Positions 1 to 40,397 are shown, counted from the stretch's first letter. The stretch is 64,000 nt of DNA from Mytilisepta virgata (GCA_028015205.1 CM051521.1:97254513-97318512); one strand, 5' to 3'. Translations and numbers: made by a program. Notes: generated from the letters alone by a model not told the origin.

Positions 1-297
1 TAAAAACTGACTACAGAAAAAACTACCGGTAATCAACATGGAGGTTTAAACAAGCTTGAAAAAATTTTAAAAAGTTTTCGTATGTTGATTATAAATTCTA
101 AATCCATTTAGCGTAAATAACAGACAATTCTTCATAGTATTTTCTGAAAAATAATTCATTACTATTTGAGTTGTGGTTTAAATTCACTATTTGATCAATA
201 TTTATAATAAAAATATAAAAATTGAAAGCTGTGTAAATGTTTTACAGGATTAGTGTAAATAGTAGCATTAGATTGTGTAACATCAATAGTATATAAA
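1..297. other. AT-rich intron sequence, no gene seen
   Basis: Downstream part of ADAP intron 5 on the minus strand. I see no exon, RNA gene or recognisable element. The remaining ADAP exons (end of PH1 and PH2) must lie outside the window. Confidence 0.5.
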
Positions 298-1769
298 CTA
301 CAGGCTCTCAAGAGCCTGTATCACTCACTTGGATTTAACTTTTCCACCTTCAGCAGGACTGAAAATTTAAGTGTAGCAGTTAGCTTGGCTGGTTTTCCCA
401 TCAGGTACAATGTTAAACAAAGTTACGCTGTGGTGGCCATCTTAGTTTACATTCAAGGCTATCAAACACATTTCTAAAAGAGGACCATTGCTGCCAGTAG
501 TCTGGTTCCAAATGGCTAAGTTTAAGGTATGATGATCTGCAAATTAAATTTTCCCATAGGGTCCTATATTAAACTAAGTTCAGCTTTAAGTTAAGCTTTG
601 GTGGCCATGTTGATTGACAGGCCAGGCCAGCGGCTAAAATTCTGAAAGAGTACCATCTAAAGATCACTGCTGCTAACTTTGGTTCCAATTGGCTCAGTAG
701 TTTAAAAAAAAAAAAAAAATTTTTAATGAATTCCACATAGGGTCCAATAAAAGGCTGTGGCGGCCATCTTGCTTGACAGTCGAGGTCATCGGACACATTT
801 CTGAAAGAGGACCATCTAAGAACCAAGTCTTGTTCCAATTGGCTCAGTGGTTTCAGACAAGAAGATTATTTAATGAATTTTCCCATAGTGTCCTATGTTA
901 AACTAAGTTTAGCTGTGTTGGCCATCTTGGTTGACATTCTGGGTCATCGGCCATAATTCTGACAGAGAACCATCTAAGGACCATTGCTGCCAAGTCTGGT
1001 TCCAATTGGCTCAGTAGTTTCATACAAGAAGATTATTTAATGAATTTTCCCATAGGGTCCTATGTTAAACTAAGTTTGGCTGCGGCGGCAATCTTGATTG
1101 ACATTCTGGGTCATCGGACATAACTCTGACAGAGGACCATCTAAGGACCATTGCCAAGTCTTGTTCCAATTGGCCCAGTTGTTTCAGACAAGAAGATTTT
1201 TAAATGAATTCCACATAGGGTCCTATGTTGAGTTTTTTATATCAGCAATCAGAAACAAGAACTGTCCATGGTGGCAATATTTGGAGTCCAATCAGGACAA
1301 AATAAGGAAATTTTGTAAATAACCTCCCATAGATGCTTCCGGTCAAGTTTCGTTCCATTTGGCCCAATAGTTCCACAGAAAATGTTTTTTTTTAAATCAA
1401 CAAATGAAACAAGAATTTTCCATAGTGGCCATGTTTGTTGCCTGATCAGGATGAAATGAGGAAACTTTGTAAAAACCTCCCATATATGTTTCCTGTCAAG
1501 TTTTGTTCCATTTGGCCTAGCAGTTTCAGAGAAGATTTTTAAAAACTCAGCCAATCAGAAACAACAATTGCCTATGGCAGCCATGTTTGTTTTCTGATCA
1601 GGGAAAAATGAGCAATCTTCATAAAAGACCTTACATATATGCTTTCTGCCAAGTTTAATTTCATTTGACCTAGTGGTTTCAGAGGAGAAGATGAAAATGT
1701 GAAAAGTTTTACGATGGACGCCAAGTGATGGCAAAAGCTCACATGGCAGTTGGCCAGGTGAGCTAAAAA
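298..1769 (+). repeat. Hairpin-ended tandem-monomer repeat element (copy A)
   Basis: Begins with the hairpin AGGCTCTCAAGAGCCT followed by a CTCACTTGG segment and ends GGCCAGGTGAGCTAAAA. Between these ends lie about nine diverged monomers of roughly 125-160 bp. Each carries recurring phrases such as 'gccat(g/c)ttg', 'ggaccatctaagg', 'gttccaattggc' and 'tttcagacaagaagat'. Short frames here are repeat translations without family similarity. The architecture resembles the HINE/pearl-type non-autonomous elements of bivalves; that family assignment is inference. Confidence 0.8.
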
Positions 1770-1841
1770 GAAAAATTAATTTCCACTACATTGCTGATAA
1801 TTATACTGCTGAAACAAAATTTAATTATCAACAAACATTAC

Positions 1842-30779
<28,938 letters not shown>

Positions 30780-30789
<10 letters not shown>

Positions 30790-30840
30790 CTTGGCTGTGT
30801 ACAATTTTTTTTTAAATCACGTGATTTTTACGCCCAGTGT
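30780..30840 (-). promoter_or_regulatory. ADAP start-site region: YY1-like motif and CACGTG box
   Basis: On the minus strand the initiation codon is embedded in AAGATGGCGG, which matches the YY1 consensus and is often found at the start of broadly expressed genes. About 30 bases upstream (30817-30824) is the palindrome TCACGTGA, an E-box of the USF/MITF type. No TATA box is visible nearby. The motifs are seen directly; promoter function is inferred from position. Confidence 0.5.
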
Positions 30841-31330
30841 TGTTTAAAGGCGGGAAAATTTTAACTTCGAATTTAATTTATTGAATTCATGACTTTAATT
30901 TGTAAATCTTCAGATAGTTTTTTTAACACTGGCATCTTAAATTAATTTTATAACTATTGCAAATCATAGGAGCTTGAAGTCCGGACCCGCCTCCTTCCTC
31001 CCAAAATGCCCCTAATGTGGTACCAGTATAGGTACCACTTTTGACCATTTTCTAGATTTTTAACAGTTGACAAAATTTCATGGAATACTGTCCTAACTTT
31101 ATCTCCGCTAGTAAAAACAATATTTCATACATAACTAGTCGAAACAGCCCCGCTGCATATCCCCGCGCTACTCTGGTGTTTTTGAAATCCATACAATCCA
31201 AACTATGTGCTGTTGCTATATTAATTCCAAATATATATCGTTGCTAAGTAGAAATCACAAAAAAGTAGTCTTTCAGGAAATTTACTAAAATTGGAATCAC
31301 ATATTTTTGACTGAAATTCAACTGATCCAG
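30841..31330. other. Intergenic sequence, nothing recognised
   Basis: Upstream flank of ADAP. It contains a short imperfect hairpin (GGTACCAGTATAGGTACC near 31019) but no gene. Confidence 0.4.
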
Positions 31331-31447
31331 ATTAGTCTTCAAATAAAACTCAAATAAATTTTAAAACAAAAATCGCTTTTCTTGTGGCTTAAAAACTTGC
31401 ACAATAAACCTTTATCACGTGTAATTATGTATTTTTGCCAGTTTGTA

Positions 31448-31476
31448 CAAGGACGTATGTTAGTTATACGTCCTTG
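31448..31476. repeat. 29-nt hairpin, copy 1 of 4
   Basis: CAAGGACGTAT - GTTAGTT - ATACGTCCTTG: eleven perfect pairs around a seven-base loop. The same hairpin recurs at 32287-32315 (loop ATTAGTT), 32455-32483 and 33295-33323, so one lies near each end of each duplicated unit. Confidence 0.9.
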
Positions 31477-32286
31477 GTTTGTATAAATTGGTAATACATT
31501 TCATATTATTAATTAATGTCACAATATTTCATACATTGGAATTATAATCCATGTGAAATGTGTTACTACATATATTTCAAATGAAAGGTTTTTTAAAGTG
31601 AAGATGAGGAGTACGTGCTACAATCAATACAGAGTTATCGAAGTACGATAATGCTTTTCATGAACGGTACCAGTACACGATAATTGGGTAACCAGTTAAT
31701 AAGTTTAACAGAGTTACCTAACTTATTTATGACCGATATAGTTGCATATGATTATATGAGATATCTTATAAACTATATATTGTGCAAGTTTTTTCTTCAT
31801 TTTTTAAGCCACAAGAAAGGCGATTTTTATTCGAGTTTTATCTGAAGTAAATTTACATGTAAAGAAATTTGTTCTCCGCAAATATCATGCTGTGTGTTTC
31901 AGGTAATTAACGATTTGACATGTATATTGTACATTGACTGTCCGGGTGTTTTTTTGTTTCAATTCTTAATTTAGGCACACAGGTACATTGTATGTATACA
32001 GGTAAACCGTTTGCTGACCAAAAACAGCGTGAGTTCATTTTTAACGCAATACTTTTTTTATAATTAATGCAGCATTTTAATAAAGAGGTGTGTGTAAAAG
32101 GGGGGGGGGGGTCACAAAGAATGCAGAGAAGAAATATAATTTCAAATGTCAGTTAAGTAACATTTTAATTCATTTTAAATTATTAATTTATATTTTTGGT
32201 ATTTATATATTGTAAACATTTGACATATTATATAATTAATTATATTAATTTACTCGTATGAACGATATTTACTTTGTTATGACAAG

Positions 32287-32315
32287 CAAGGACGTATATT
32301 AGTTATACGTCCTTG
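32287..32315. repeat. 29-nt hairpin, copy 2 of 4
   Basis: Same 11-bp stem as copy 1 with loop ATTAGTT. Together with copy 1 it brackets about 810 bp, and the copy pair is repeated in the second unit. Confidence 0.9.
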
Positions 32316-33387
32316 TGACAAGGTAGACGCTGATTGGGATGGGCGCCATCTTGAATAATTTCACAACAACCGTAAAAAATCGCTTTTCTTGTGGCTTAAA
32401 AACTTGCACAATAAACCTTTATCACGTGTAATTATGTATTTTTGCCAGTTTGTACAAGGACGTATGTTAGTTATACGTCCTTGGTTTGTATAAATTGGTA
32501 ATACATTTCATATTATTAATTAATGTCACAATATTTCATACATTGGAATTATAATCCATGTGAAATGTGTTACTACATATATTTCAAATGAAAGGTTTTT
32601 TAAAGTGAAGATGAGGAGTACGTGCTACAATCAATACAGAGTTATCGAAGTACGATAATGCTTTTCATGAACGGTACCAGTACACGATAATTGGGTAACC
32701 AGTTAATCAGTTTAACAGAGTTACCTAACTTATTTATGACCGATATAGTTGCATATGATTATATGAGATATCTTATAAACTATATATTGTGCAAGTTTTT
32801 TCTTCATTTTTTAAGCCACAAGAAAGGCGATTTTTATTCGAGTTTTATCTGAAGTAAATTTACATGTAAAGAAATTTGTTCTCCGCAAATATCATGCTGT
32901 GAATTTCAGGTAATTAACGATTTGACATGTATATTGTACATTGACTGTCCGGGTGTTTTTTTGTTTCAATTCTTAATTTAGGCACACAGGTACATTGTAT
33001 GTATACAGGTAAACCGTTTGCTGACCAAAAACAGCGTGAGTTCATTTTTAACGCAATACTTTTTTTATAATTAATGCAGCATTTTAATAAAGAGGTGTGT
33101 GTAAAAGGGGGGGGGGGGGTCACAAAGAATGCAGAGAAGAAATATAATTTCAAATGTCAGTTAAGTAACATTTTAATTCATTTTAAATTATTAATTTATA
33201 TTTTTGGTATTTATATATTGTAAACATTTGACATATTATATAATTAATTATATTAATTTACTCGTATGAACGATATTTACTTTGTTATGACAAGCAAGGA
33301 CGTATATTAGTTATACGTCCTTGTGACAAGGTAGACGCTGATTGGGATGGGCGCCATCTTGAATAATTTCACAACAACCGTAAAAAA

Positions 33388-33824
33388 CAACACATTTCAA
33401 TCTTATTTTGAAGCAAACATTTTATGCCCTGGACTGATTGAAAGTACATATCGAAAACGACCAAGTGATAAACTATACAATGAGGGGTTGGATGGTGTCA
33501 AACACACGTTAACAAATAAGTTATGGGCATTTAATTAACAAGCTCCATTGATTTGGGGTCCATAAAACACCGCAAAGGACCTCCTTAGTGCACTAAGGAC
33601 TATATGCAAACCTTAAATCAGCACAAAGGGAATTTTACACTTTTTCTTATACTGTATTTATTGATTTAATAAAAAAAATATTTTTGATTATTGAGTAATT
33701 TCCATAAAAAACTGGAAATAAATCTGGGACGATATGAATAAAACTCTAAAAATTAACATTTTCCATAGAAATCACTTCAGTTGAGTAAACCCCGCCCACA
33801 TTGCCAAAAGAAGTGTTCGTAAGC
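33388..33824. other. Intergenic sequence, nothing recognised
   Basis: AT-rich; a short frame at 33347-33538 crosses the edge of the duplication and has no similarity I recognise. Confidence 0.4.
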
Positions 33825-33935
33825 CAAGTATTATATATACCACGTTTCTTACGAGTTAACATATTTAAACTTACGAGCCTGTAAGGCGAGTTAAGTTTAA
33901 ATATGTTAATGAGTAAGGCGTGGTATATATGTTTT
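33825..33935. repeat. Large inverted repeat (about 110 bp)
   Basis: 'tatataccacg..ttacgagttaacatatttaaactta' is mirrored by 'taagtttaaatatgttaatgagtaaggcgtggtatata', with GAGCCTGTAAGGC in the middle. Probably a foldback MITE; target duplication not resolved. Confidence 0.7.
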
Positions 33936-34059
33936 GTAACATTATAAAAAGATTGACAGAGATTGAGTGACAGATCAAATAAAAATAGAATAAAACGTTT
34001 GTCCAATCAAATCACGTCTTAAAGTCGTGTGATCAGCACGCGCTTTTGTGGGCATATAT

Positions 34060-34321
34060 AAACGAGATTTTATGGTCTTCTGGGATTTTCGGACGAAAAA
34101 ACTCCACATCACTGCAGTACACCGTTTTCTATTATGCATGCAAGATCTTCGGACTCCGGGGGAGAGATGAACATAGAAATTTGGAATGTTCACAGTTCGT
34201 ACTAGGGGAAGACGGACAGGGGAAATATATCCGGTTCATAGGGAGAAGTTCAAAGACATATTCCGGAGGATTAGCACACCTACATCTGTCTAACAAAGAT
34301 ATTAAACATTACACGAAAGAA
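34060..34321 (+). pseudogene. Crypton-type tyrosine recombinase / DUF3504-like fragment
   Basis: Encodes LWSSGIFGRKNSTSLQYTVF, then YYACKIFGLRGRDEHRNL, YIRFIGRSSKTYSGGLAHL and SNKDIKHY. The LW..G..G..S...L..TVF, LRG.(D/E)EHR.L and SKT..GGL pattern is that of the Crypton-derived domain shared by ZMYM2-type, QRICH1-like and KCTD1-like proteins and by Crypton recombinases. The LRGRDEH arginine aligns with the first catalytic arginine of tyrosine recombinases; the later HxxR and tyrosine regions are absent. The frame stays open until 34366, and a donor-like AAG|GTAATT follows codon 'KKEG' at 34321, so it could be a lone exon. It has no partner exon nearby. Classed as a fragment; an exon of an unrecognised gene is possible. 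Confidence 0.6.
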
Positions 34322-34353
34322 GGTAATTTTTTTTGTTTATTTAATTTATTTAA

Positions 34354-34417
34354 CCGTTGTAAAATTTAGAAATTTGTGAAATTCGTGTTGTAAAATTTAG
34401 AAATTTGTGAAATTCGT
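34354..34417 (+). repeat. Tandem duplication of a 31-33-bp unit
   Basis: 'gttgtaaaatttagaaatt' followed by 'tgtgaaattcgt' occurs twice in direct succession with no differences seen. Confidence 0.85.
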
Positions 34418-34561
34418 GGGCGTCGGAATAAAAAAAATTAAATTTTCGGGACAACTTGCTTTGGGGGGGTGTAAAAATCCCGGCACGGAGGACAAATTGC
34501 GGTAGTGTTTTATGCTTTAAATGTTATTGGCTGTAACCATAGCAATTTCTGTAGTTTAATA

Positions 34562-34648
34562 TTCTAAGAGGTTAATATAACGTTCCAAGAGGTTAATATA
34601 ACATTCCAAAAGGTTAATACGTTCCATGAGGTTTATATAACGTTCCAA
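34562..34648 (+). repeat. Minisatellite, about 20-bp unit, four copies
   Basis: Four units of the type AGAGGTTAATATAACGTTCC, with the third shortened, precede 34650. Confidence 0.8.
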
Positions 34649-35114
34649 ACAGCTTGCAATGAGCAAAATTTTGCAACATGTGAAATTATTTTGGCGCAGT
34701 CGTCGTCTTTTGCTGCACTCTTGGTGATGTATTTGTTTCTTTGTGTTTCCGATGTTGTCACTTTTTTTTTCTTTTTAGACGGTTCTGTTCTCACTTGCAT
34801 TATCAGCGTTTCATTATATTCGTTGGTATTTTTCCGATTAAAATCGTACAGCCTGTGCTTTTTAATGCCAAAAAAAAAAACAGAAAAAAACGAATTGCTG
34901 TTAATGGTAAAAAAAATATACAACAATAGAGTGTCGAGAAATATGACAATTTGAAATGAACATGCAGTAAAATGCACTCGTATGGCCATTCAAGGTGTCA
35001 CAGCAAGTCGAAGTAGAGAAGAAATCTCATTATTCAGAATTCTGTCGAGCTGAAATAAAATTCTTCTTGGGTGAAACTATGAGTCAATTTTTGAGGCGGA
35101 GATCCGTAGGAAGT

Positions 35115-35182
35115 GGGTGGAGCATAAGCCATGGAATAACTTGAAATTTTGAATGTTATTCCATGGTTTAGGCTCCGCCCCG
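35115..35182. repeat. Inverted repeat / hairpin
   Basis: 'gtgggtggagcataagccat' plus 'ggaataac' is mirrored by 'gttattcc' plus 'atggtttaggctccgcccc' around a 14-base spacer. It is a foldback of about 27-bp arms. Confidence 0.75.
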
Positions 35183-36060
35183 TTCAATGCATCTGAATGG
35201 GAATTTTTTCATGTGACGTCAGCTTTATGGTCTAACTTGCAATCTCTCATGTTGTACCATGGCTTTGCACAACGCTCAAAATAAGTATGATTAATCCATA
35301 AAAAGATCAAAGGAAATTTGTTCTATTATGTTACAACTTCAGTTAATTTGCTTAGCAAAATCTTAGTTTATTGAAACTCCAGCAACAACATTTAAGTCAG
35401 AAGGATAAAACAACTTAAGGTGAGAAAATATGATACATGTACATTTAGAGGGGACTAAAGTCGATAATTTCAAAACCGATCAAATTGTACTTATGTTTTA
35501 AGTGGTACGTTTTTGCTATTCATAGTGTAAATATGTTATTTTTAGAGAGAAAAAAAGTAGCCTTTCACACTGTTTTCTCTAAATTTTAAATACTTAATTT
35601 GAACTTGGCGTAAGGCAAATTTTAAAAAAAAAATCCATAGTTGGCTTATTCTTTGTGTGATTTACAGTACATGCATTTTAGGCAGAAAGGCACATTTAAC
35701 ATTAAACGATAAGAATAATATTATGTACCTTGGGAATAGAAGAAAACAAAAAGTGCGTTTGTGCAAAAACTAGGAAAAAGTCGTTTTCCGATAGTCTTTA
35801 CTGAAAATACAAAATATATTCATTATTGTTTTAGATTGCATGTAAAAAAGTATCAGTATCAATGTTCAAAAAATATAATTTTGCATGGCTAATTATATGA
35901 ACAATATTTATCATGCATCATTATTCCAAAAATAAATTTGATAATATATTTCATAACTTTCTTTCCAAATATCATTTCGTGTTCATACTTTTAGGATTAG
36001 TAAACAAATTTTCTTTGATTTTTTTACTTTTAAGATTTAAAACTTAAAAGCAATTTGATT
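35183..36060. other. Intergenic sequence, nothing recognised
   Basis: AT-rich, no domain or element boundary seen. Confidence 0.4.
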
Positions 36061-36061
36061 C

Positions 36062-36083
36062 CCGTCTCGCATGCGAGACGGGA
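36062..36083. repeat. Perfect 22-bp palindrome
   Basis: CCCGTCTCGCA-TGCGAGACGGG, fully self-complementary with no loop. Confidence 0.85.
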
Positions 36084-36894
36084 TAAGTAATAAAAAGCTG
36101 AACAGAGGGAACCAGTCTTTAAAAGGGACCAGAATAAATCTCTTGATTGGCCGTCCCAACATCATGAGATGGAGAATGCACCATCAACGGCCTCTGATTG
36201 GTCAGTCAGCTGGAATAGCTGGTGTGCGGATGCAACTCCATACATGGTTGCGGGATAGCATCACCTAAACTAGGGAAAATGGTCACGGGCTGTACAACAT
36301 ACAATATTTGTTCAGTTTACCGTAGTGAAGATTTAAACTAATCGCTGGGTGTCTAATAAAACACAGAACTTCATTTGGCGCTTTTAGTTTGTTGCTTTAA
36401 AAAGCGTGTTTCACACGGTCTTACCTGTTCATCTGCATTCTATTAATAGACAAATAGCGGTCTATTTATAGACATATTGACTGTACATATCGAGATACAT
36501 TTTTAAGAGCATTAATTTGGAATAAGAATAACTACAGATCTGATTGTCTAACCCAACGAGTAAGATCACTGATTTGTCTTTCATATGAAAGAGCTGAAAA
36601 ATTAAAATCTTTGAATATCCTTTAGTAAAAAAACATGAAAAAGGCAGCCCAAAAAAGCCATCAAAACAACACAAACTATGTAGTAATATATCTATTGAAA
36701 GGTAGTAATAATACATATAATAATGGTAAAGTTTAATGCGATGACATTACCAACATTTAATAATACATATAAAATAATACTCTTTATTAATAAAAAGCTA
36801 AGAGATGGCTAGCTTTTTAGAAAAGCTATTACTTTTCGATAAATTTCCGGATTTTAATCAGTCCCGTTCCGATGTATTTTACTGTGCGAGGTAC

Positions 36895-37030
36895 CAATAA
36901 AAACTAGGCATAAATACTTATGGTTAGCCTTAAATCGATTTATGCCTATGCATAAATCAATTATGCATAGCCTTAAAGGGATTTATGCCTAGGCATAAAT
37001 CAATTATGCATAGCCTAGGCATAAATAAAT
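36895..37030. repeat. Array of overlapping palindromes (CATAAATC/GATTTATG)
   Basis: 'ggcataaat', 'atttatgcc', 'ttatgcataa' and 'gcctaggc' words alternate in both orientations, so several nested hairpins can form. It looks like a collapsed foldback element. Confidence 0.65.
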
Positions 37031-37139
37031 ATTTATTAAATAATACGATTAAAACAGCCCTAATACTACCAAAACGGCATGTGTCATACTGGTAACGTCG
37101 TCCTGGTCATATAAATCACGTGATCTATATTGCTTTTCG

Positions 37140-37200
37140 GCCCGGTCCAATACTGAAAAAGGCTGTATGAGCCCTAGGGCTAATACAGCCTTTTCACTTC
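37140..37200. repeat. Hairpin with AAAAGGCTGTAT arms
   Basis: AAAAAGGCTGTAT - gAGCCCTAGGGCTa - ATACAGCCTTTT: long arms around a self-complementary centre. Shares TGTATT/AATACA words with the next element. Confidence 0.75.
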
Positions 37201-37321
37201 CGGTCGTTGTCAGGATTCATTGCCAGTCCGTATTGGAAATATTGGCCCTATATTCACATTTGATGTATGTAATACAGCATTCAGAACAAGTCTGTATTGA
37301 AAAAGTTGGATTATTTAATAA

Positions 37322-37470
37322 AAGTGTTATGAACTGGCTGTTTCTGTATTGGCACTGGTATAGATTCTCGGTCAGCTGTATTGGCCCTCGACCCTACGGG
37401 TCTCGAGGCCAATACAGCAAACCTTGAATCTATACCAGTGCCAATACAGAAACAGCCAGTTAATAACACT
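37322..37470. repeat. Long inverted repeat with near-perfect arms
   Basis: The left arm, 'agtgttatgaactggctg' then 'tttctgtattggcactggta' and 'tagattc', is mirrored on the right by 'gaatctataccagtgcca' then 'atacagaaacagccagtt' and 'aataacact' with about one mismatch. The centre repeats the theme (CTGTATTGGCC.CGA / TCGAGGCCAATACAG). No open frame or target duplication is recognised; it may be a foldback transposon or an RNA hairpin source. Confidence 0.85.
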
Positions 37471-38800
37471 ATATTATGAAGCACATATCGCGTCATAACT
37501 ATATTCTCGCATTTTACTTCAACATTTTAGAAAAAAAAAAAATAAATTGAGTAATTGACAACATTCCTCTCCGGCATATCAATGCATTCATTTCTTTTAT
37601 TAAAAAATAGATCAGGAATTATATATTTTTGTGTCATCTGTGTCTTAATGAAATCAGGTTTTTATTGTAAGGCAATAAAATTTCGATTTAATCAGGGGAA
37701 GGGAGGACTATATGTTATTATTCATAAAATTAATAAGAATAATAACACCAACAATATTTAGGATTAGGGTTGCTAAGATGGTTATCAAAGAGACAAAAAT
37801 ATAAGCTATTTCAAATGTAGAACTTGGTTTTACCTTTTCATCGCATTGGAAATGTCTCATAAATTTTCATTTCTCTTTTCATTATTGTTTCAATTCCTCA
37901 TTTACATTTACTGGAGAGATATAACAAATATAGTTTACTAGTTGGTAACCATTCAACAGATGTTTGGAAAGAGCGTTTTACATACTTGCAATCAGGGAAT
38001 CAGGCTGTATTTGGACCATCATATTGTGACATATCATCGCCTATAAAAGTTCTATTTGTATGAAGTAAGCAGTTTAAATTAGAATGAAATTGTTTATCAA
38101 ATTAAAGCTTTTTTTTCAAAATTTTACTGAAAGGTTTTCACATATATATCACTATATTTAATGTTAAAGAGAATTTTTTCTACTTTTTATTCACCGGTGA
38201 AAAAGCATTAATAAATGTACGCATAAAATGTAGAATAATTGATTGGTTTCCATGACAACAGGCTTTGAAAATAAAGTAACATATAGAAACTTGAACCTTA
38301 GTCACCATGAAAGGGCTATAAGACGTTCATGAAAGGTCTAAATATGAGCAAAAATTAAATTTGAGATATACAAAATCTCGTAAAACCTCTGAAAACGAGT
38401 AATAACTGTAACAGTGAACTGTTAGGAAGTCTCCCAAACGAAGTAACTGATATCTCGAATGCCTTACATTGTATTCAATAAATTATTTGTTATTCATAAT
38501 TGGGGAAAATGTTCCTATAAAGGTATGCATACTTAATGGAAAGGTTACTTGAAAATCGTGATATGGGTATTTTTGTGACCCGAGTTTTACAGTCAAACAA
38601 TGTCACAGTTGATCAGCGTTAGCATGTTGTCGTGACATGCTGCATTGACAGAGATATATCCCTTGATTTTTGAACCGTTTACAAGAACTGATTTTATTCT
38701 ATGGTGTAATAAAATGCATTCGGTTTCATCAAATAAAAATAATAAAAAAGAATATTTACCTGCCGTGATAAGTCAGTGTAATTCGAATCATATTTATATA
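37471..38800. other. Intergenic sequence, nothing recognised
   Basis: AT-rich; contains no frame with recognisable similarity. Confidence 0.45.
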
Positions 38801-38805
38801 AAATG

Positions 38806-39607
38806 ATACAACCATTACAATTGCAACACAAGAATTTTTTTTTAATTGATCTTACTTTTTTCGGAGATATTCAGGATCGCACTAGCATTGAATTTTTTAT
38901 CATAGAAAGGCAATTATGCATGTCACCACCAAATAATAACAACTTTGTTAATAGATTAAAAGCAATTTCGGAGAAATATTGTCTACCAAAGGCACATGAA
39001 ATAATGAACAATAAACCATCAAAAGAGACCTGGAAAAGAACTATAAAAGAGGCAATAAACATGCACTGGGGAAAACAGTGGTTAGCAGAGAAAGAAAATA
39101 AAACCACTATGCAATATCTGGAAATAAATCCACTACCTTTAGGAAAACCTCATCACATCTGGCAGCTAGTACCCAATACAACTATCGAAGTGAAAAAGAC
39201 CGAAATTAAAGCGAGGTTAATTACAAGAACCTACACACTACAATCAGACCGAGCAAAATTCACAAGAGGTCAAGAAGATGACAAGTGCTTGCTATGTGAA
39301 ACAAATCGTGAAGACACAAATCACTTTCTGCTAATCTGTCCTGCCCTAAAGTCAGAGCGAGATAGACATTTATCAGTTCTAAAATGCTATATGAGCAATA
39401 ATGCACCTTTTGGAACATTTGACAAAATAGAGGCACAAGGATCACTTGTACTATATATTTATCCTTGATCCTTCTGCAACAAAAGTTACAGAGCTATTCA
39501 AACTAAAGAAATCAAAACATAAGGATATTGAAGCAATAACAAGAACGTTATGTTACAGTCTTCATATCAAACGTACTACATGTATATTAAGTCAGACCAA
39601 GACTTAA
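38806..39607 (+). pseudogene. LINE (non-LTR retrotransposon) ORF2 C-terminal fragment
   Basis: An open frame to 39468 encodes a basic, tryptophan-containing region (NMHWGKQWLAEKENKT, IKARLITRTYTLQSDRAKF). A CxxC-x8-H-x4-C motif follows (CLLCETNREDTNHFLLICP), which is the typical C-terminal zinc knuckle of LINE reverse transcriptases. A frameshift near 39460 switches to another frame that continues LDPSATKVTELFKLKKSKH to a stop near 39607. The RT palm is missing, so this is a 5'-truncated dead copy. Confidence 0.7.
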
Positions 39608-40397
39608 ATGGACTATCCCATAAGATCATGTATATAAATAATATCAAAGAGACAATTCTGAGGGAAGGATATTTGTGAAAGGAATATATTGTACAGTGTT
39701 GATGACTTTTATATGAGTGATGGTGCTACTAACAGTAAGTTAAAAGTTAAAACTAGGTCTTTGTAAATATTAATATATGTTCTAATATATAAACTTATCC
39801 TTCGGGAGTGCTCCTTAGATAGGAGGAACCTACCAGTAAACAGTAAACAGTTAAATGGTTTTATGAGATTTGAACATTGCGTATTAAAACATGTTCAAGG
39901 GATTAAAATTTTTAAGGATTTTGAAATAATTAAAAATTATTGATTTGAGGGACGAGGATGACCACCCCCCCCCCTTTTCCCTTTTTCCGGTGGGTGTGTT
40001 AGGTTTTTATTAATTTGTTTGTCTTATCATGAGGAAAAAGAAAATGTATGATCTAGGGGCATGAATTTCAATGCTTTACGAGATAATCTGATAATTGTAT
40101 TTTATTATTTGACGAAATCAATTGAATGATTTGGTGGTCGGAAATTGAGTTTACTGGCGACGCGTTAGCCATGCGTCTTAACATGGGGAATAAGAAAATA
40201 TATGGTTTAGGTTCGGGGATTTTAACGGTTTATGAGATAATTGAACATTATTGTTCGGTTTATGGATAATTATACATTACTGATTTAATGGGAATGGTGA
40301 TAACCCCCTGGGGAAGCGAGGTATGTGTCATATGGTGCGTCTTACCATGGGGTATAAGAAAATATATGGTTTAGGTGCGGGGATTTTAACGGCATAG

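Larger units (their letters stand above)
31369..33387. repeat. Near-identical tandem duplication of a 1,007-bp unit
   Basis: Unit 1 (about 31369-32379) and unit 2 (about 32376-33387) match at an offset of 1,007-1,008 bases. I noted two small substitution sites and one length change in a poly-G run. The junctions are A-rich ('gtaaaaaa'). Each unit contains a foldback arm pair ('cttttcttgtggcttaaaaa' / 'tttttaagccacaagaaa') and two copies of a 29-nt hairpin. The near identity implies a recent event or an assembly artefact. Confidence 0.92.

Noticed and set aside
1098..1322. 74-codon frame, duplicated at 5261-5485 with one residue changed
   Set aside because: The DNA is repeated, not the protein: the frame runs through diverged monomers and has no codon-level conservation or domain.
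33746..34006. 86-codon minus-strand frame
   Set aside because: It translates the inverted repeat at 33825-33935 and has no similarity to any protein I know.
34633..34989. 118-codon minus-strand frame and two overlapping plus-strand frames
   Set aside because: Lysine/phenylalanine-rich translations of A/T runs, no domain, and overlapping frames on both strands.
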